Positions 45,229 to 49,097 of a DNA stretch of 49,097 nucleotides are shown here, in pieces; position 1 is the stretch's first letter, and every line of letters starts with the position of its first letter. A program made the position numbers and the translations under genes. The stretch covers positions 1-49,097 of the forward strand of contig JADJBE010000011.1 in the NCBI GenBank assembly GCA_016703895.1. Reading direction: 5' to 3'. Under the pieces are notes generated by a model. That model was not told where the DNA came from. It saw nothing but the letters and a program-made list of their open reading frames with translations, and did not search any database. Source of the DNA: Pseudomonadota bacterium. GTDB taxonomy: Bacteria > Pseudomonadota > Gammaproteobacteria > Steroidobacterales > Steroidobacteraceae.

Positions 45229-45304
45229 TGGCGCCCCCGGCCGGAGTTGAACCGACGACCTACCGCTTAGGAGGCGGTCGCTCTATCCACTGAGCTACGG
45301 GGGC
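45229..45304 (-). tRNA. tRNA-Arg (anticodon CCT)
   Basis: The 76-nt minus-strand cloverleaf has acceptor GCCCCCG paired with CGGGGGC, D arm GCTCAGTGGATAGAGC, anticodon loop CTCCTAA in stem ACCGC/GCGGT, T loop TTCAACT and encoded CCA. No att-like duplicate of it is seen in the window. Confidence 0.94.
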
Positions 45305-45330
45305 AACTCACGTTTCTGCCGGCCGGAGAA

Positions 45331-45406
<76 letters not shown>

Positions 45407-45595
45407 ATTGATTCTTGACCGGCGCGTGGCTTGGAGCGCCACGCAGATGAAGGGGCGCGATTCTAGCACCGCACCCGCGGCCCGCAACCCAAGAAAGTGC
45501 CAGAAGTGACTTAGATGGCGTAACGCCCTATAGTTTGGCTCGTTATCCGCTTGCGGGTAACCAAACGCGACGGCGTTGGACAGGGAGTAGTGCAA

Positions 45596-46060
45596 ATGCT
45601 AACCGCCGGTGAACGAGCCCCGGAGTTTTCGCTGCCTGACCAGGACGGTCGGGACACGTCACTCAGCGGGCTGCTCAGTCGCGGCCCGCTCATTCTTTAT
45701 TTTTATCCCGCCGACTTCACGCCCGGGTGCACCAAAGAAGCCTGCGCCATCCGCGATTTCCACCCTGCCATCCTGGCAGCCGGACTGAACGTGGCCGGTG
45801 TCAGCCCGCAGTCCACTGAGAGTCACGACCGGTTCCGTACCAAGTACGACCTGCCGTTTCCGCTGCTGGCCGACGCCAACAAGACTGTCATCAAAATGTA
45901 CGACGTAAATGGACCACTGGGCTTCGGCGTGCCACGCGCCACGTTTCTGATCGATCAGAGCCGCGTCATACGCGAGGCGATCCAGGCCGACTTCCACATT
46001 GCCGAGCACCAGGCCTTCGTGCAGAAGTGCGTCGCTCTGTCAGCCGGCGGCCGCCACTAA
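45596..46060 (+). CDS. bcp: Bcp-type peroxiredoxin
   Basis: The 154-residue thiol peroxidase reduces hydrogen peroxide and organic hydroperoxides. The peroxidatic Cys lies in YFYPADFTPGCTKEACAIRD, with a second Cys five residues later as in two-Cys BCP proteins. PLLADANKTVIKMYDVNGPL and GVPRATFLIDQSRVIREAIQ are conserved. I choose ATG 45596 because the fold starts at LTAGERAPEFSLPD; an upstream ATG at 45551 would add 15 residues. Confidence 0.95.
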   Translation: MLTAGERAPEFSLPDQDGRDTSLSGLLSRGPLILYFYPADFTPGCTKEACAIRDFHPAILAAGLNVAGVSPQSTESHDRFRTKYDLPFPLLADANKTVIKMYDVNGPLGFGVPRATFLIDQSRVIREAIQADFHIAEHQAFVQKCVALSAGGRH

Positions 46061-46067
46061 CAATAGT

Positions 46068-46652
46068 TCAGAAATCCAGCCGCAATATCGCTGCCTTGCC
46101 AAGACTCGGCAAGCTCACAATATAGACCGTGCCGTACTCGTCGTCCGTCATCGGCGGCACAGCCGCAAGACCTGACACGCGCGAGACGATCGCCGGGACA
46201 GTGTTTGAATGACCGACGACCAGAACCATCTCGCCGTGATGCTCCGCTTCGATACGCTCCGCGAGTGCCCCCGGATCCGAGTCTGCGACTACCGGCACGA
46301 CTCCTAAGCGCTCTGCTAGCGGCGCAGCCGTTTGTTGTGAGCGACGAGTGTCCGAGACGTAGATTGCTACGGGCCGGCCAAGTGCTGTATCGGCACCAAG
46401 CTTCGTGCCACCGCCAAACAACGCGGCGAGCCGCTGGGCGCGCTCTACTCCGAGCGGCGACAGCGGCGGGTCAGTACCCTCCACCGCCGCCTTTTCGGCG
46501 TGCCGGACCACGATCACGGTGGTAACCGTTGCCCGCTGGAAATAGAGCAGCGACCCGGCTAACAACAAGAGTACGCCGGCTGCCAACATACCCAGCAGCC
46601 AAACTGGCGCCATAAAGGGCCGGCGACGGCGCGTAATGCTCGGCGAGTTCAT
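46068..46652 (-). CDS. Membrane-anchored histidine phosphatase family protein
   Basis: The 194-residue protein has an N-terminal signal anchor (APVWLLGMLAAGVLLLLAGS) followed by a SixA/phosphoglycerate-mutase-like domain. The catalytic His is in TVIVVRHAEKAAVEGTDPPL, the second His in MVLVVGHSNTVPAIVSRVSG, and an Arg in AIYVSDTRRSQQTAAPLAER. It is probably periplasmic. Substrate unknown. The gene converges on bcp, and its start lies next to the rloB stop. Confidence 0.88.
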   Translation of the reverse strand: MNSPSITRRRRPFMAPVWLLGMLAAGVLLLLAGSLLYFQRATVTTVIVVRHAEKAAVEGTDPPLSPLGVERAQRLAALFGGGTKLGADTALGRPVAIYVSDTRRSQQTAAPLAERLGVVPVVADSDPGALAERIEAEHHGEMVLVVGHSNTVPAIVSRVSGLAAVPPMTDDEYGTVYIVSLPSLGKAAILRLDF

Positions 46653-47324
46653 GGGTTGAGATACCGACGTATGACTACTCTAAAATGATGAGAACCTGGC
46701 GGAAATCCTGTGCAGCGGATGCTGCCGCCCGAGACGGTTCTCGGCTCAAACTCGATTGTAGCGCAAGAACGCAGGCAGATCATTTGCATCGCGGAGATTG
46801 CGCGGTTGTGGTCGCGCTCACACTTGCAGCAGTCGAACAGTTGATCCAGCACTTTGATCTTTGGTCGGGCCCCATCAAGAACAGCCCTGGGGAAGTGCGC
46901 CGGATAGACCGCTGGATCATGAGCCGGCGCCCGATAGATTCGTTCGAACTCCGCTTGATGTGTACACCGTTCCCCTTGACAGCATGACCGTTCGCGGCGA
47001 GAAGCCACGCCTCTAGACAAGGCGATGACTCCAGCGCGCGTGGATGCGGCTCGCTGTAGCACGCTGACGCTGAGTGTTGTCCCAGTCTTGGTCGGTATCC
47101 GCCAGTATGGCCAGCTCGTCGTACTCGGTACGCTTGCGAATTCGCAGCGCTTGGTCGAGCACGTGCTTGCCTCCACCTCCACGCGCGTTCTGCGTATGCA
47201 CCGACAGTCTGCTGGGCCGCGGAAGATAAAGCGCCCGGATGTATTGCACGAGCCGCTCCTCGGCATAACCTTCGCAGACGATCAAGATCGTACGGCGCTG
47301 ATGCCTGAAGACCTTTGCCGGCAT
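46649..47324 (-). CDS. RloB-family protein, frameshifted
   Basis: About 224 codons. The first frame from ATG 47324 reads RRTILIVCEGYAEERLVQYI and KRTEYDELAILADTDQDWDN, the paired acidic motifs (CEG, DTD) of the Toprim-like RloB family. After a shift near 47045 the next piece is PRALESSPCLEAWLLAANGH, matching the family's PCFExWLL motif, and after another near 46955 the rest is EFERIYRAPAHDPAVYPAHF and DGARPKIKVLDQLF. The last 40 or so codons look foreign: HNRAISAMQMI resembles the HsdR C-terminus. RloB proteins are linked to type I restriction loci and anti-phage islands. Follows rloA by 17 nt. Confidence 0.75.
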
Positions 47325-47341
47325 GGCGTCGTGCCGATTTG

Positions 47342-48531
47342 TCAGAGTTGGGGCACGGCGCCGTATGCACCGGCCATGTACTTGGCATAGAAGTTGTCAT
47401 CGTTGCGAATGCCCTTTACGGAATCCATTCGCCAAGCCGTGCTCTCGCAGTTGTTACCCTTCTCGACGAGCATGATCTGCGACTTGTGCAGCAGGTTCAG
47501 CACCTCCATGGCATGGCAGGTGAACAACAGCTGTGCCTTTGCGCGGGTTTGTCGCCGGATTGGCGAAAAAGATCCAGAATAGGTTCGAGCATATGCGGGT
47601 GCGGGTCGCTCTCAAACTCGTCGATCACTGCGAGGCCGCCGACAGAGAGTGTCTGCAGCAGCCGTGACAACAGCACGAATGCACCCTGCGTGCCGCTGGA
47701 TCCGTCGTTGAACATGAGCTCGTGTTGACTGCCGCGCCGACCGGTGTGAATGCCGAAGGGAAACCAGACGTTCTGCACATCCTGGCCTGCAGCCTGAACA
47801 GACAACTCTTCAGCTGCACATCACTTAGAACCAGATCCCAGGACTTGAGCATCCGCACCATTTCCTCTCGTTGTACCTGGTGCTCGGAGAAGTGTTTCGC
47901 CGCGTTGACCAGATCGCTCTCCGCGCGAAAAGGCAATCGACCCGAGTATGCGATGTTGCTCTGCACGTGGATGTTAGCGAGGTACTGTGCCAGCTCCACA
48001 CCATACTGGGCACCGGTGGAGATCAAGGAAGCATTTGGTCTTACCTTTCTAGCCTCTTTCAGCGAAAAGTCGAAATCCTGCAGCTTGATCTCGTAGCTTT
48101 GCTTAGCATCATCCCAGTCCCTCACGAAGAGATACTTGTATCGCTCGCGCTTCTGGTACATCGCCTCGTGCAGCACGCTCCCGCGTTGCGTGCAACACGT
48201 AACGCCATTGGCGACCCTGATCGTCCTCCGCCTCGAACTCCAGTTCCGTAGGGTCGTCCGGCGACGCGAAATGCGGCGCGATCGGGATTGGTGCGTCAGC
48301 GTTTGCCTGGAAAGACTGGCTAATGAACCACGCGGCGAAAGCCACTGGTTTGAGCAACACCGTCTTGCCAGCGCCGTTGGGGCCCAAGACACCCAGCACC
48401 GTGGACAACCTTAGTCCGGCAATGGAATCGGTCGCCCAAGCAAGATCGTGGACCTTGGCATTCAGCACCAGCGAGACCTCCACGGTGTCGCGGAAACTCT
48501 GGAAGTTTTTTGCGGAAAAGCGGATGAGCAT
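47342..48531 (-). CDS. RloA-like AAA-family ATPase, frameshifted
   Basis: About 395 codons with an OLD/AAA_15-type layout. The N-terminus is MLIRFSAKNFQSFRDTVEVS, Walker A is LGVLGPNGAGKTVLLKPVAF, the middle is helical (KEARKVRPNASLISTGAQYG, FRAESDLVNAAKHFSEHQVQ), Walker B is LAVIDEFESDPHPHMLEPIL, then a switch His in LLFTCHAMEVLNLLHKSQIM and the C-terminal IRNDDNFYAKYMAGAYGAVP. Frame changes near 48182, 47812 and 47545 are needed. Such ATPases sense infection and control a toxic nuclease partner, here the RloB-like protein. The gene starts after an AT-rich spacer from hsdR. Confidence 0.82.
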
Positions 48532-48698
48532 GTGGCAACTCCGCCGGCGCGTAGTAACTGGGCGCCGGAGGTGTATTTATAGCTCTCTAATTCTGATAAT
48601 CAACAGACTTTTGTGGATATTGAGATTTATAGAAGATATTTTTGTGGCCAGTGCATTCCGAGCACACGAAGACTGGATGAATATACAGTTTCTGGGGC
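48532..48698. promoter_or_regulatory. AT-rich spacer between hsdR and rloA
   Basis: The block at about 48575-48690 is far richer in A and T than anything nearby (for example TGTATTTATAGCTCTC, AGAAGATATTTTTGTGG). It probably carries the rloA promoter on the minus strand and marks a junction between separately acquired genes. No single promoter can be fixed. Confidence 0.45.
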
Positions 48699-49097
48699 TC
48701 AGGCTCCCACTGCCCAATCCGCGCACAGCAACTCCGCCTGCGCCAGCACGGTCTTCACCGCTTCCTCCTGCAGGTCCGGCGGATACCCATATCGGTTCAG
48801 AATCCGCTTCACCATCACTTTGATTTTCGCCCGAGCGCTTTCGCGTAGCGTCCAGTCGATGGTTACGCTCTTGCGCACCTGGGTGATCAGCTCCGCCGCG
48901 ATCAGCTTGAGCTTGTCGTCGCCCATGGCCGCGATGGCAGATTCGTTCGCTGCAAGGGCGTCGTAGAACGCCTTCTCATCCTCCGTCAGCCCCATCTCCT
49001 GGCCGGCCTTGGTGGCGGCGTCGAGATCCTTGGCGAGTTTGATCAGCTCCTCGATCACCTGCATCGTGGAGATCGCACGGTTGTGATAACCGTTGAG
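48699..49097 (-). CDS. hsdR: Type I restriction enzyme R subunit (HsdR), C-terminal part (partial)
   Basis: The gene enters from the right edge; the last 132 codons are visible, ending at 48699. LNGYHNRAISTMQVIEELIK, then LTEDEKAFYDALAANESAIA and DWTLRESARAKIKVMVKRIL NRYGYPPDLQEEAVKTVLAQ is the conserved HsdR C-terminal region (DUF3387). HsdR is the ATP-dependent translocase and nuclease of a type I system; hsdM and hsdS would lie beyond the window. The position directly upstream of rloA-rloB matches the restriction-linked ORF arrangement. Confidence 0.92.
   Translation of the reverse strand, partial: LNGYHNRAISTMQVIEELIKLAKDLDAATKAGQEMGLTEDEKAFYDALAANESAIAAMGDDKLKLIAAELITQVRKSVTIDWTLRESARAKIKVMVKRILNRYGYPPDLQEEAVKTVLAQAELLCADWAVGA

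Overview
The window looks like chromosome of a GC-rich gammaproteobacterium. Gene content and order (fliG-fliM, queC, cpoB-pal-tolBARQ-ybgC-ruvBAC, relA, lpd-sucB-sucA, dadA-alr with a divergent lrp) fit the Xanthomonadales/Nevskiales/Steroidobacteraceae neighbourhood. That placement is inferred from gene order and protein sequence, not from a search.

Layout. (A) 1-7533: a decayed accessory region with no clear intact gene for the first 2.3 kb. It ends in a pile-up of insertion sequences: two inverted pieces of one IS3-family element, an intact IS256-family element inside them, and a tyrosine-integrase 3' end split by an IS21-family element. A 45-bp copy of the tRNA-Lys 3' end follows. (B) 7578-15100: a cargo segment with a truncated RES protein, a glyoxalase-like protein, an MFS transporter, an unidentified small protein, a TonB-dependent receptor and a glutathione S-transferase. 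It ends with the same IS3/integrase junction and a second tRNA-Lys 3' copy. (C) 15145-23831: a DUF433/DUF5615 toxin-antitoxin-like pair, a PAP2 phosphatase, a block dense in TGTC boxes that cuts an ABC ATPase gene, an isochorismatase-family hydrolase, alr, dadA, lrp, and an intact IS3-family element ending 2 nt from the intact tRNA-Lys (23832-23907). A, B and C read as integrative segments stacked at the 3' end of tRNA-Lys. (D) 24063-46652: chromosomal backbone. fliG-fliM are followed by the envelope Tol-Pal operon running into ruvCAB, then a divergent relA, a putative receiver/TonB-C fusion, the 2-oxoglutarate dehydrogenase genes, two membrane proteins, tRNA-Arg(CCT), tRNA-Ala(CGC), a peroxiredoxin and a membrane-anchored histidine phosphatase. 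(E) 46649-49097: a defence segment with an RloB-like and an RloA-like (AAA ATPase) pair downstream of the 3' end of a type I restriction gene (hsdR).

A caution applies throughout. Many genes that should be intact (sucA, lpd, tolB, ruvC, ybgC, relA) carry single-base frameshifts, often at short homopolymers, and relA has a compensated pair. This looks more like sequence error than gene decay, so the frameshifts in the accessory genes cannot be taken as evidence of pseudogenes without the raw data.
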